Shown here piece by piece: positions 42,501-57,500 of a stretch of DNA of 64,000 nucleotides; position 1 is the first letter of the stretch; each line of letters starts with the position of its first letter. The notes under the pieces are model-generated. The model made no database searches. It was not told the origin of the DNA and saw nothing but the letters and a program-made list of their open reading frames with translations. The stretch is from Amblyornis subalaris. Taxonomy: Eukaryota > Chordata > Aves > Passeriformes > Ptilonorhynchidae. Both the position numbers and the translations under genes were made by a program. Location of the stretch: assembly GCA_018881555.1 (NCBI GenBank), contig JACAXG010000012.1, positions 3,130,236-3,194,235 of the forward strand, read 5' to 3'.

Positions 42501-45500
42501 AAGCAAATGAAGCCCTGGAGAAAAAAAAATATAGAAAAAGCAACAGTAAGTAAAAACTTTGGTTTTTATAGAACAGAAATTAAATGTTAAAAACTCAGTG
42601 CCAAATATACATGAAAAGTATCCCTCTTCTTTAAATATAAGTTAAAATGCATTGTTTCTGCTTTGATTTTTCATTTGGACCTTCAAAAGACAGATCAATA
42701 CATAACAGTCCATCAAATAAACCCTTCAAGAAACAGTTTGGTAAAACTAATGCTGTGATATGCCACTTGACACTTAGGGATAACTGGCTATCCTTACACA
42801 GCCAGGTATTAAATCTCTTTGTTAATATCAAGGAAAGAACAGACTTACTGTAATCTGAGTGCTAGAATGGTCTCTACTTAATTCATTTTTCTGTGCAGCT
42901 TTTATATAAAACTACTATCACTACTGGATACTGCAGTGCATCTTGTAGGGACACCTGCCCATCGATCTGTAAAACGCTCCTCTAGTATGTGTACTGACAC
43001 TGCCTGGCTTTCACCTCCATGGGTGACAAAGCTACCGCGTGTCAGGTGCACCATGTTCAGCCAGAACCATCATCCATCTTCAGCTCTTCACTAATGGTGC
43101 TGTCACTGAAACCGGAGATAGTAATTTTAGGCTTATAGCAAAAGCATCCATGGAGACATCCTGCAACTGGTGTAACTACAGAAGTGACCAGTGAAGCTTT
43201 CTGCTACAAATAAGGCTAAATTCCTACTCAGTTTCCACGAGCATTTGGCGTTCGGTTGTCATTCGCACCTTTGAAAGTGTTCATGGTCATAGAAGATGTA
43301 GATTATGACAAGAAAGCTATCAGAACTAAAGGAAAAGCTTGAAGAAAAAAGACAAAAAAACGTAAGGAGCTGGTGTCTTTGGCATTGTTTGAAAACTTCA
43401 ACTTACAGTGCTGGTAACAGCACCTGCCTCAACACCCACCAACAAAGTCATTTTCAGAACAAACATCGGTAAGTACCTGACCAAAATTAAACACAGCGCA
43501 GAAGAACTGCAATTCCACATACAGCCTTCCAGGCTCTTGGTTGAACAACCACCACAAACAACTGGAGAGATTCTGTAAAGAAAACAGAAAAACAACAAAA
43601 CCCACAAAGCTAACCTGATTGTTAAAAATCAGAAGCACTTTCTTACTCTTCACATCCTAATAATTCTTGCACAATTTTCATGATCTCTATTTAACAAATG
43701 ATTCAGATAAGAACAAATAAGAGGGAATAAACACCTTAAAACATAATTTTAGTTAGGTTTAATAGCTGGGTGGGAAGGGAAAGTTTGGTTTTTTAAACAT
43801 CATAATGCAAAACATAGCAGTGTAGAGGTCCTGCCTCTTTACATGTTTATGTAAGGAACTTGCCTTAAGCATACTTAGGTATTCAGCCTAACAGACAATA
43901 TTAGCCCAGATAGATTTGCAGTGTTTGCCTCTAGGCCTGCTTAGCTGAGACCCATGCTTTCTACATATTTCCTGCATAGTTAGGATTATGTTAAGCTGAA
44001 GAACATACCACTTCAGCTATTTGAGATGCCTGACAGAAGGAGGAAACCTCCAAAGTTAACCCGTTTGGGTGTGAAGCCTAATTCCTCAAAGTAACTGGTC
44101 TATGAAGATACTCTTCGTAGTATCTATGTAATCATGCAGATACAGCTAAAATATAGGCTAACATTTGGGATACCTCTTAAATACAGAAGATGTAAAAAAA
44201 ATAAACTAGCATGGAATATTTGATACAGGAAATTTGAGAGAGGGAAATATTTCATTTTGTAATTTAACAGAACCTGAAAAGCAACAGCAGTAGCTATTAA
44301 CCCATATTGTTGTGCTGCACCATTCTGCTTTGCAATATTACATATTTGTGCCATAGTATTTTCCATTTCAAATAAAAATACTTCCCCCAACTGTCATCCA
44401 CAAGAAACTCAACCTTGATCATTACATTCAAACAGAGAGAGCTGTTTCTCACCTTTGTCACAGTTAAAAATCAAAATGATATCTCCAATGCACTATATTC
44501 TGGTATTTCACACTTGTACACAGGAGCAACCACCAACACAGGAGTCCATAATGATGAGTGGCAACACTAACTTAGCTATGTTGCTCCAAACACCACTAAA
44601 AGCAACAAAATTGCATTTTCCCATTTAAAATAATCTTAGATTATTCTTAACACCTCAGAGAAATCCAAGTTCCAATATAAGCCTGATCAGATGGATCAAT
44701 TTTTGTAGTCTCCTTCAGAAGCAGAATTCAGTTTATATTTTTAATTGATAATTGTCTAGGGAAGAAGACTAACTCTTGAGAAAATTGGGAAGAGGGGCAG
44801 TAGTGATGAATAACATAATAATATCATTCCACTTTTTTTCCTTTTAGGTTTCTCCAGTGTGGCTTGCTCACTATCATTATCAATCTTTACTTGCCTTTAA
44901 GATGTGGCACAGAAACAATAATTTTATGACATCCCTCTTCCAGTAAGGAAACAAAATATAGCCTCTATTTTATTTAATGAATTGTTACTTAAGCAATTGG
45001 AAGATTTTTTACCAGATGGTCTACACAGCTTTCCTAAAAATCATTCTACCTCAATGAGTTAAACAACATGGGGAGAAAAAATATTTACAGCAAATAGGCC
45101 AACAACAAGAAGTAAGCAGAGCAGCACATGTCTGGCCAGCTGTTTGTCTCCAGTTTGTAGAAGCTGTTCTTCCTGAGCCAATATACACGTTTCAGCACTG
45201 CAATGACTCACACACTGATCCACTGAAAAAAAAAATCAGAAACTTTTCATTAGGCCTCTATCTTGAGAACTCCATGAACAAACTTGCTAATGTAACTTGC
45301 TGAGTCAAATTACCTTGTAAGTATCTCTACTGAAGAGACATACACAAATTGGCTTTGACAATAACCTGCTCAGACATCTACTCTCAAATGAAATAGTTTA
45401 CATGTACTCCTAAAATGAAGGAAGTTTCTGCAACAGAATTTTTCTTTTAAAGATTTAATTCAAACTGAAAGTGTGGCTAACATTTAGGAAACACTACCAG

Positions 45501-48500
45501 AAATGATGAAAAAAATTTTCTCTGAACAGTTTTTAAATTTTAAATTAATTTCTGAAAAAATAAATAATCAAATATACTGTCAGTTCCAATGTTTTTACTG
45601 TTGCATCTCAGTGTTGTTGAGCTCTAGGTCAGACAGACAACTATATTTATTTCAGGTCTGTGACTGTATTTTTAACATAGTATATCAGAACACCATCATA
45701 ATTCTATCAATGAAAAGAGCCAAATACAAAGAGAATGGATGCTCGTCTTCCAGCTACAGAGTTCTAAGAAATTCTGAGGATCTTCCTCTAGATGGCAGTG
45801 AAAAACTTCCTGGCAAGGCCATACCTAAGAATTCGCACCAGAAAACTCACAGCAGTTCAATGAGATAATAGAAGACATAGTAATTATTGCATCACAAGTT
45901 ACACAAGTGTATGCATTACAATTTGCTTTTAATGGTTTAGAGTTTTGAAGCGTTCACTCAGGAGGTCGAAGTAATTTCCATTCAATCATAAGGTGTTTTC
46001 TACCGTATCTTTTAGGATAAGAAAATTAAGCTGGCCTTCCTCTATTATTGAAGACATTCTTATGATGCTTGTCGGAATTACTTAACAGATAAAATAAATA
46101 GTTGGCAATAGGCAGAAAGCTAGCATTTTGTAAGAGGAGACATAACTGCAGTATGCTGCAGTGTGAAATATTTAGATTTGTTGAAAATTATGTTGCATGC
46201 AAACAAACCATAAGGATGTGAACTTTCTTGTTAAGAATGCATGCAAACAAGAAAAAAATTGGAAAAAGAGCAAGGTTGTACTGCAGCTAGCTTTGATTAC
46301 TGACAGAGATGTACAATGAGAATGCACTGGGCATGCAAGTTTTCTGACAGGTGCTGAACAGTCAGTTTGATGCATTCTTTTCTATTTCAGTGACTCCTAA
46401 GGCCCTCTTAGCCAATTTCCTCCATCTCTCTCCTCTAGATATGAATAGTACAGCAACATGGACATTTCATCTAATTTGCAGTAAACACTTGTTCCTCTAG
46501 ATCTCATTTAGTGTTCAAAACCTGTGCATAATTAAGGCTTTTTTAAAAGATGGAAGATGTGAATATGAGAATGTAAAAAAGCAGTTTATGTTAAAAGCTT
46601 GATGCAAATTAGGGTTATGCATTCAACTTCCTAGCATCCGAACAAGACAATGACGGAGAGGTAAAGTCTGAATGCTCAGCAGAACACGTCAAAGCAGTTT
46701 AGTGGTAAAAAAGTAAAATCCAAAACAACTGTCCATCTGGAGCACTGAAAGATTACAAACAACTATCATCAGACAAGAACAAACACCCATAATATTGCCT
46801 AAAAATGGAATTTAATATGAAAAATAAGTTATCCAGGTAGAATTGAGATAACAATAGCTCCAGCTCTTTGTGAGAAGAACACAAATAAATGTTGAGGAAG
46901 AGTCTGTAGTATTAAAACAAGGAGATACTACTGCTTTACCTGTCTCAATTGGAGGAACTTTGTTTTCAACAGCATTTGACACTTCTTTGCTGTCTTTAGC
47001 ACAGGATAATTCACCATTTGTTGTTTGACAAGAACAGCAACCTATTAAGCATATACAGTAATAGGATAGTTAGCTTCCTTCACTACCATAATTTATTTTC
47101 CACGTATAACATATATTCTATGCAGCTTTAACTACTATGCTCAAAAATAACCCAAGAGAAGACAGATTTAATTTTTTCAATTTGCTGAGAGGGTAAACGG
47201 CTTACAATACTAATATATAGAAACATTTAAAATAACACTACCACCATGGAAGCAACATGACTACTTTTAGGTATAGGCAAAAAAAAGGGGAAGTGATCAA
47301 AAAGGCTACATACAAAAAAGAAAAATTAGAAACACATTGAGTGTTTCTGTTGGCATATAATTCATTCCCAGAGAGACAGTTTAGTGGGTAAACAATCTAC
47401 GATGCCTACCGGGCTGCATTTATCACATCCTTATCAAGATACCACTACTTAGACAAAACCATACACAGGCTTTTTTCCTTGTTCAATTCCCCAACCCTTG
47501 CAATTATAACAACCAAACTTTTCTTAGAAACATAAACCTAAATCCTTTGGCAGTTATATCTAGATTTTCTTCTGTCCTAGCACCTGCAGCTGTAAATTGT
47601 CCTTCCCAGGTCAGAATTACATTTAGAATATTAGTTTATAGTACCCCGAGCCACTTACTCTTTTTTACAAGTCTACTTTCTCTACCACTTTCTGCAGATG
47701 TCTGTGCAGAAGATCCTGGAGAAGACTGTGCAGAAGGTTCTGGAGAAGACTGTGCAGAAGGTTCTGGAGAAGACTGAGTCATAGTAGCTGAAATGTGATT
47801 CTGCTCACTCCCTTCCACTTCAACCTCCTCCACTGAGCTACGTGGTGAATACGGGTTCAACACCCCATAGCTTGACCCTTGCCCACTTCTGTTCATGCAC
47901 ATAAGTGAGACACCTGATGTCAATATACTGATGAACAGTATCACTGCTGTAGTAATTATCTGTTAAGACAGAAAAGAAAATGCACTTAAATACAGGAAAA
48001 TAGTTGCATATATCTGTACTTTTCTAAATACACTTACAAATGCATATGAATAAGACAAAGTTTTCTATATTTACTGCTCTTGCACCTTATGGCACTGAAA
48101 GTGTCATCAGTACATGAGACTAATTTTCCCTGCCTGAGTAACCCAGCTTTTTTTCCTTTGGTTTTTTTTTCTTTCTATGTGTGGACCTCTACTTCCCACG
48201 CAATCCAAAAACATCCCCTCATCATCGTCACCTTTCCTCCCAGGATCACTAGTGTCTAGTGTTTCAGGTTAAGTTCTGTTTCGGTACCTTTTAGTTCCAA
48301 AGAGGAATGTGCTCTAACTTCCATGCTTTTGCCAATGGGGAGCACGCTATTAACTAGCCTTTCCTTCTAATCATCTGCCACTGATACCCAGAATCCACTG
48401 GGAGGCTATTTAATACTTGTGAAAGTGCAACATGAATAAGCCCAAGTGACTCATAGACTCTCTATCCATAAGAAAGACAGGGAGAAAACATGACACATAC

Positions 48501-51500
48501 CTATGCTAGTACACTTTATACTAGCACTATATAGATAAGAGAAACTATTTACTGGTAAAAATGATAGTTCAGGGTCTTTCAACCCATGATTGTGCAGAGA
48601 AGCCTGCCACAGTGCAAGCAGTTACTGCTACACAGATAGCGTATATCCTATCTATTATGGACCAAAAGCCATTAATTACCTATTGGATAATAACAATTTT
48701 AGATAATTATCAAGCTAGAATACAAATTAGTCACCAGGAAAAGGGCTCTGCAATTCATTACCACTCCTAAGTTTTTTTTTTGGGGAAGCCTACTCCCTCT
48801 TTTTCTTAGTCATAGCTGCCTAAACATGAAGGTCCTTGTCCAAACAAATTTTCCTAATGGTTCATTATAAAAATACATTTTAGTATCAATCTATAAGCAT
48901 TCTACAATGATATTTTTATTATAGTGGCCTGTACTTTGACTGAAAGCTACTTGCACAGTAGCAGGGCAAAAGTCTGAAGTGATGAGGACAAAACATGTTC
49001 ATACCTGATGTTTCCCATAGAAAAACGCCGAGTCAATACTAGTGTTGTTACGTTCACCAACAACGAGTAAGACTCCCACCAGAACTGTTGGGATTCTGAA
49101 AGAGCAAAATAGGAAGTATGTAACATATTTAGCATGGTCCCACTAATTCTGCAGGGAAGCATTTGAATTAACTTACCCCCATCCAGCTATGATGATAAAC
49201 CCAATGGGAATCTTTACTGTTTCTCTCTTCTTCAACAGAAACAAAGAGAAAGATAGAAAACCTACAAAAACAACCAAAACCAAAACAAAACTGAAAGAAA
49301 TGCCTCGTTTATCATTAAAAAGAGAACTGGTAAGTACAGAGCCTAGAAACCCTATTATGTGACCTGCTCAATAGCTTAAAATATTCTTCTCAGACCATTA
49401 AATAGTCCAAAATTGTTTGCCTAGTTGTATTCTGAGACAGTAAATTAGAAACACCCATTGCCTAAAAAATCATGCTAATAGTGAAACATTGAAGAAATTC
49501 CAGGACATTTTATATTAAATATTCACTTCTAAATGCTAAGAAAGGTTCATGAGAGTATAAAAGATGTCATTAAAACATTTAAGATACAAGTAACTAAATG
49601 CTTTAGGTATTAACAGCAGTTTTCTATCCCGACACTTTAGTAACCAACAAATAATGTTGTTTTCAGTTATAACATTTCTTTAAAAACTGACTAGTCCTTT
49701 GTAAAGTCAATAATAAATGTCATAAAAAAGTTTTACGTATTTTTACATATATTACTATATATGGGAGTATCTTCTGGAACTGCCTATTTGACTCACAACT
49801 CAGCAACATTCTCATGTTGAAGGAAAGCTAGTATTTATGTTAGGCCTAACCAATCATGAGCTACGTATTTCAGCTAAACACAAATACAACTCACTCCAGA
49901 AAAACACCACAGGAATTAAACCCTTAGATTCTGGACAAAAATCTCTTGAATACCCAAAGTCTCTTCTTTTTTAATCCTATATGTAAGGTTCTCCAATCTT
50001 GATGCATCTTTCAATTTTTTCTGTTTCAATTCCTGCATTAATCATCCACACACATTTTGTTTTTAGAAATTACAATTGCAAGGGGAAAGAGGTGTTAAAG
50101 CTACTTTGGTATTTCCCTTCATTCTGTAATTTCTACTTTTTGAGGCACCAAGTTTTTAAATCTACTAAATGCTGAATAATTAAAATCTTAAACTCTGCAT
50201 TAATTAAAAATCGTCATTAAGTCTTTGACTAGGTGAAGGGTGTATCCAGTAAAGGCAAGGCAGACCTGCCCTAGGGTAGAAGCTTCCAATAGCAGAAGCA
50301 GTGCCTGATGCTAAACCCTGTGTTGCCAGTCCTGCAGCTTGGCACAACTTCCAAGTATCTCTATTTGTAGAACTACAAACAAATGAAAGGAACAAGTACT
50401 CTGAAGAATATAATAACATTATTTCAGTACATTAATCTTTTATTACAGTACCTAGGTTCTGCCTAGAAAAATCATACCTGTCCATAGGTAAGTGCTATAA
50501 AGTGAGCTGTAGAGGAATATAAACACTAGGATCTGTATGGTGATGTCTTTCTCTTTAACAGTGAAATTCCATGCCACCATTCCAATGCAAGCAATAAACT
50601 GGAAAGAAAAGTAAGATACCATCATTTAAATTGGGAAACCAGGATGACAAGAAAAACTGAACACAGTGCTATATACCCACAATAAGCTTCAAGATTCCAT
50701 CCCCAGATACACTGGAGTGTGATTTTATCAATTAGATACTTCACTTAGCAGTAAAGCACTGCCAGAGTAAATTCAGTATTACAGTTGTGTCACTTGACTA
50801 CGGTACCTTATTTTCAGGAGGGTTTGACAGCAATTATATAGCTCATATAAACTGGAAGTAAGGTAAATTAGGTAAAACCCTCAACTTTATATACCTTATA
50901 GTAAGTAAGTAAAAGGTGATGGTTTTGGTAAGTACAAACCATTTATCTGAAATGATTTGTACATGAAACTGAGATCAACAGATGTTTGTTCAGCCAAAAA
51001 TAACACCAGTTTTCATCCAGTGGTACTACATATATGATAATTTTAGCACTGAAGGAATCTGAAAAGATAGGCTGAAATATTTTGGAATCAGTAACACAAC
51101 AGTTCAATTTTTTTGAAGATGAAAGCTAACTTTGTCGTTACAGAACTGAAGCACCTGCAGTTCTCCTACATAACATTTTCCAAATGTGACTCCATGATCA
51201 GAGCTCAGAGAGTTTACTATATGGAGATATTTTCAAAAAAAACTACAGAACACTTCAGAGAGCACTACCACACAGATGTAATACAAGCACAGGCTGTTCC
51301 AGTTGTGCACTTGACTTCAAGGGAATAAAGAATGTGAACTCTGTAGTTCTCTCTCAGATTAAAGAACAATTAAAATTAATCCAGAGCCATTTGGCTTTGG
51401 CCTTCCTTAGCCACCAGCCATGCATTCCCACCCTCCTTGCACCAGCACTTGCACTTGTCTGATCCCTCAGCAAGCCACTTCAGGGGCATAAACCAGCATG

Positions 51501-54500
51501 GGGATTATTTTTCTATTTAGCTCCTTGAATTGGGTCACTATAGAATCAAGCATAGGCTGTTGCTGCTGCTCCTGGTATTGCCAACTTCGGATGGGTATAA
51601 ACTGAATCAGAAGTGCACCCAACAGTATTGGGCAATAACTAAGAATACATTTCAGAAGCCAGTCTCCATTCTGATTGCTTATAGTTCTGTTTAAGAACCA
51701 TAGTACCCACATTAACTATCATTTTCTGCAAGGGTATATTTTAAGGCACAGAAATCGTTTGGACAAGTCATACATTAGATTCTCCTGCCCTCCATAGTTG
51801 ACTATAAAGATATCACTGTAGAAACCAAACTTCCAAAATGTTTAAAAATACTTAAAACCCTAAAACTCACACAATAGCATTCTCCTTACTACTGACCTGA
51901 GCAACAAGTAGATTTGTTGTAATCATATGAGGGAGCTGTTTGTATTTCTTACTCAGAAGAACAACAATAAGAGACCAGGTCTGCAACATACAAGAAAAAA
52001 ATAATTTAAGAATAAAACAAAACCCAAAAGAACAAGATGAGTATTCTGGCAGACGATGGTGAAATTAAATATACAACACATCTTCATCGCAACGTGACTA
52101 CTCCAGGCAGCTCCATACCAACTGCTGCTAGTCCCTATGTCTCAGCAGCTGTAGCCAGAAAAAAAACAATGCATCTTTGCGTTCTCGTGATGGTCAAGTA
52201 CTTCCAGCAAAGACCAAGAATTTGCCTGGAGCGTGCAGAAGTCTGTTTGTCCCTCAGGACATAAATGACCACAGAGTAGCCTGGCAATTTAGAATTTAAA
52301 ATCCACACCCACCTCCCCTGAAACTCCCAGAATTATCTGAGAGCAAGAGGCAGCATTCACTTCAGGCCTCCCTCCAGCAGAGTCGCAAGACAAGAGAACT
52401 CCAGTGAGACAACAACTTCAGAAAATTCCAACTCCTTCCAACATGGATGTTTTTATTTTAAAGAAAGCAAATAAAATAATCACACTACCTGTACTTCTTA
52501 TAAAGTCAAAACAAAACTCACATTGGACTTCTGGATTATCAACTGACTTTTTAAGAAAAGAATTTCTAGTAAAAGATTTGATAAAATAAATCTTTCAGGT
52601 TAAATATTTTCATTAATAGTCATTAAGACATCATCAAATAAATATTCACTGACATTTCTGGAGCTGAAGTTTGTACACAGCCTTCATTACTGTGATATCC
52701 AAGCACCTCAGTTGGCTTGATGTAATTAGTCTCTACGGTGTAAGCTAATATTTTAATTTCGTCCCACCCTGTTATTAAAAAAACAGAAAACAAACCAAAC
52801 AAAACAACTCTCAAGCTCTGCAGTAAATGCTTTAATTCAGTCACTCATCTTTCTCTACAGTGCAGCTTTCCAGCAGACCCATTGCTAAATCAACATTTTT
52901 AACTCCTTTTTCATCGTCCTGCAACAGGATACGACGAGGAGATGCGAATCTTACCGTGACTCAATTTACTGGCTATGCACTAATGCTGCCCTGACACAAC
53001 AGTGTGGTTTTGTGTCCCACTTGAGCAGCACCTACCAGAGAAATGAGGCTGACGATGCTGATATCAAAGCTGACATTTTGGAGTGCAGACGCCAGTGGGT
53101 TGGGGTCCATGGATGGGATGGTCAGCAGCCACGCAGAAACATACATAATAGGCGCAGATACAAACGTGCTTATCACCATGCCTGAGGTAATCTGCAGAGA
53201 GTCAAACAGAAAGAAGAACAGAGTTAATCACATCTCAAGCTTAATAATTTGCTTTCAAGAATACAACCACTGGCAGAATTGGACCTTTGAGTTAAGCATA
53301 TCTAGACCTTTAACAAATAATGAGTTGTTTCTATAAGAAATTATCCAGAATTTGAGCCAGAAAATATCCGGTTTATACATACAGCTAAACTGAAAATTTT
53401 AATAAGCTTCTGAAATAGCATCAATAGAGTTCCCAACTGCAAATTCCTACAGAGATATTTCAGAGATGTTAAATATACTAATGACTACAGTCTAGGGGTG
53501 AACTTACATTGTCACAATTTGCTTCTGGATATAAATATTCACACCATAAATAACTAAGAAAACATGTAATTATGCAAATACTAATAAAGCACCAATTCAT
53601 GACCACATTTACAAGTGACTTCTAGTTTGGCTTTTCATCGTCTTTCTGCTTTCTAGAATTTGCACAGTGATTGAAGTGTGAATTATTGCTCATACTAGAG
53701 ACTTCGCTTAAAAGAGATTTCCTGAGTTTTTAGGGCATAAAATTTTATCTTGCAAGACACTCACTTTTAGTATCCTTTTTTCCCTTTTTTCTTAAAGAAG
53801 AAAATAATACACCTAAGCAACTCCAAAACAGAAAACATTAAAATCAGTGGAACTCAAGAATGTGTTAATGTCACTTCAAGTGGAAGAAACAATTCTGAAA
53901 TTTTTATTTTAAGTTGGAAAATAATTGGTACCCTCTACTGTATATTAAAAGAAAAAGTTAAATGCATTTCTATCACAAGATTTTACCAAAGGGCAAACAA
54001 AACCAAATCAGTTAAAGCATAAGATCTTCCACAAATTTTAAGCATTGAACAAACACTGTTTGTCAGTAATGTAATTTCTTTTTTTCGTACAAAAACGGTA
54101 TGTCAAAGATAAGGTCTTTGAATAAAACGAACAAAAACCACAACCCTAAAGAACAACAAAGATCAAGTTCTTTATATTTAAAGTTATCCCAGTTCTTTCT
54201 ACTAGAGTCACAAATAAAAAAAAGTATGATGACTTATTTATGGACATATACTATCAAGATACTTAAGACAGGAAAGATTCAGGGAGTACAAATAATTCTA
54301 AAATGTCTATACTACAGAAAAGTAAATTCTTCAAGCCTACTTATTTATTTATTTAATCAACAAAGTTAAGCTCAAAGTTAGGACATATTTGGAAAAGTTT
54401 ACATACAATTCCTACTTCCATATTAAATTGACTTGCAAATATTGCAACACCAGGTGCTGCTGGAAATACTCCATAAAGAAATGCATAGTTTGATAAACTG

Positions 54501-57500
54501 GTGTGATTGACCACGCTGTCACTCTTGTCCAAGAGCTCCACCATCTCTCTACAGAGAAAAGGCATCATAAGTCTGAAAAGAGAAGGGAAAAAAAGTAATG
54601 GAAAAAATATAACTCAAGCTATAACAATAGACTCTTCTCTACTCAGAAAATGAATCAAAAGCAAATTTACAGCTCAAGCTTAAGTATCCCATTCCAAAAG
54701 TTTTGGCCAGCAATCCCCCTGCATCAAGGCTATTTTGATGACCTCCAGCAATAGGCCAGATCTCACACAGACTCAATGTAAGCCTTACACAGGCTCACCA
54801 GTAAAGCAAAGTGGTAACATTAAAACTCATTTTTTTCCATGTCCTTACAAAATTTGTCATTGAGCTGGTTTACAGACTAGGTCTTTAAGTTTGCTGGTTA
54901 GTTGTACTGATATTCAAATGCACCTTCAAATTTTACAATATAAACTTAACGACCAAACAAAAATTCTATTAAGTTCCGTAGGAAATAAAATATTTAAATC
55001 ACCAGCAACTGAGATATATTGAAGGGAAGATAATGATGGTATAAGTTCTAGATACAACTTGTCATTCATTAATGCTTAAAAGTCAGGCAGTTTTGGAGCA
55101 TAAAGTGACCATTTTTAAGCTCTTCCAATATAGCAGTTTCAAAGATTAATAGATAAAGCAAGGAAAAACACTAATTTAGAGATGCAATGTTTAAGCCAAA
55201 TAAATTACCAATACTAATCAAATATACTTAAACTCACTACTATCTAACTATTTAATCAGTAAATCTTAAATTAAGCTAGTAATTCCCCAAACACCCAGTT
55301 CATGACAGATGGCCTGTGGGCAGTCCATGAAGACACAGCACCCCTGATTTTCTTTGCAGAGCCTGACAGCAGGTTTGTAGTCTGCTAAACTTCCTCTAAA
55401 AAGTAACAGTTGTATTCTATCGAAGAGCTGGGGAAGCACTCACTCAAAATACTGGAAGTGAAACATACCAGCATTATAGTGTTTTTGAGAGAAAAACTAT
55501 CTGACCAGGGTATTCAGAGCTTAAAACATCTAGAGAACAAAATTATAAAAATACATAAATTGGACTTACAGTTTAGCTGTGATGAGAAGGATCAGTGCAA
55601 CAAACATACCCTTTGTCAGTTTTTTTGTTTGTCCCACCATAGTTAGTCCAAGGTAAAAAAGTGCAGAGCCAGAAAATGAACTGCCCAGTCCATCAAGGAA
55701 GTTTTCAAGGTATTCAGGAATTTTCTGGCCAAGAATAAAGTTTGAGGCAATTCCTATGAAGACCATGAATACAATTGGGTTCTGCAAAACTCGAAGGAGT
55801 GCTAGGCCCACTATTTTGATTTTGTTGTGTGACACAGTGCGATTGTTCCTCCACTTCTGGATTTCACAGAAGATAAACCCCAAGGGATTTAGCATCATAA
55901 GAGATATTGGAGCCACTAGGTAAATGTACTGGAGATACTCTGGGTAAGTGGTTTGATATAAAGCTTCAACTAGAAGACAGGAAATGAAGAGTGATGAGTG
56001 ATAACATTTCAGCAGAAAAATACATTAATCTTGAAATTAAATTTTGCTGTCTGAAAAGTAAAGAAAAAATTATTTCATTTTCCTTCAGAAGTAACTGGAG
56101 GAATCCATTTAATTAACAAACAATATAAGATGATGCAGTAAGAGAAATATGTCCAATCATATTAGGCCACAGTAGTCTAAAGAACATATTAAAGACCAAA
56201 GATTAACTATCCAATACTATTTAATGATTCTACAAATAGTCAACATACAAAAGGAAGGAAAGAAAGGACAGGAAGGACAAGAAAGGAAAGAAAGGAAAGA
56301 AAGGAGAGAAAGGAGAGAAAGGAGAGAAAGGAGAGAAAGGAGAGAAAGGAGAGAAAGGAGAGAAAGGAGAGAAAGGAGAGAAAGGAGAGAAANNNNNNNN
56401 NNNNNNNNNNNNNNNNNNNNNNNNNNNAGAAAGGAGAGAAAGGAGAGAAAGGAGAGAAAGGAGAGAAAGGAGAGAAAGGAGAGAAAGGAGAGAAAGGAGA
56501 GAAAGGAGAGAAAGGAGAGAAAGGAAAGAAAGGAAAGAAAGGAAAGAAAGGAAAGAAAGGAAAGAAACAATTCCACGTTTCTTTCGAGTCATCCCAAATG
56601 CTGGAAAAATTTTGGCTTTATTTCAGACTTGCTTTTCCTCCCCAGAAATATGACAGTTCTGGAGAATTAAATGTATGTGCAGGATACAAGTTGCTTCCAA
56701 TCTTAAGGGAGTCTCACCTCTCTGGAATTTAATCAATTTTCAGTGGGTAAATCAGGTGTGATCTTTCTACACTGATTCAATACAACACAACAAAGCAACA
56801 ACCAAAAAAAAATAGTTTATCACATAATTATTGGTTCGTTCTCTGGAACTACTCAGGACAAGAGTTACTGCTGTAGCTATGGTCCCTCAAGGAACTCTAA
56901 ATCACAAGCATTTGTTTTCATTACTACTACATATTTCTGAGTCAAAGTGGAATTGCTTCTTATTTCAAGTTTGTACTAACAGCACTTCAAAAACAATGAA
57001 AATATTTGGGAAAGATATACAAGATTCAATTCTAAGGCGAATAAAAAAACCCCGACGCTTTAAAAGTAGAATGTTCTCTTTTACCTGACTTATAATGTTA
57101 TTATATTCAATAATTTTCTTGTTATTAGTAATTATCAATAATATGCTATAAATATTAATAGCATGCCAATTACAATATACNAATATATAGTTAATATTAA
57201 TTGTATCATCATAATTATTATATACACTATGTATTAGTTATATACTATCCATACAATTAATAATTATTAACAACAACATTATTAACCTTTTCTGAAAAGG
57301 TTTTCCCTTGTGACTACATTTTTCAAAATCCTAAAGATTTTTACCTTCATATTATTTAAGCCTCTGGAATGACAGGAACTTTTGAGTGCTAAATCAGCAC
57401 TTGCTCTGAACAGTCTCCTCCTTAGACTGAATAAACTGACATTCTCGACTATGAGATATTGATATCTGATATACATAAGAAAAGGCACTAAAGGTTTCTT

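Noticed and set aside
51467..51712. 81-aa minus-strand frame with a hydrophobic segment
   Set aside because: It lies within a GPR155 intron, has no splice continuity with the GPR155 exons, and I recognise no family; treated as a chance frame.
56217..56670. Repetitive RER/KER and FLS/LLS frames
   Set aside because: These are translations of the 9-bp purine minisatellite and its assembly gap, not a gene.
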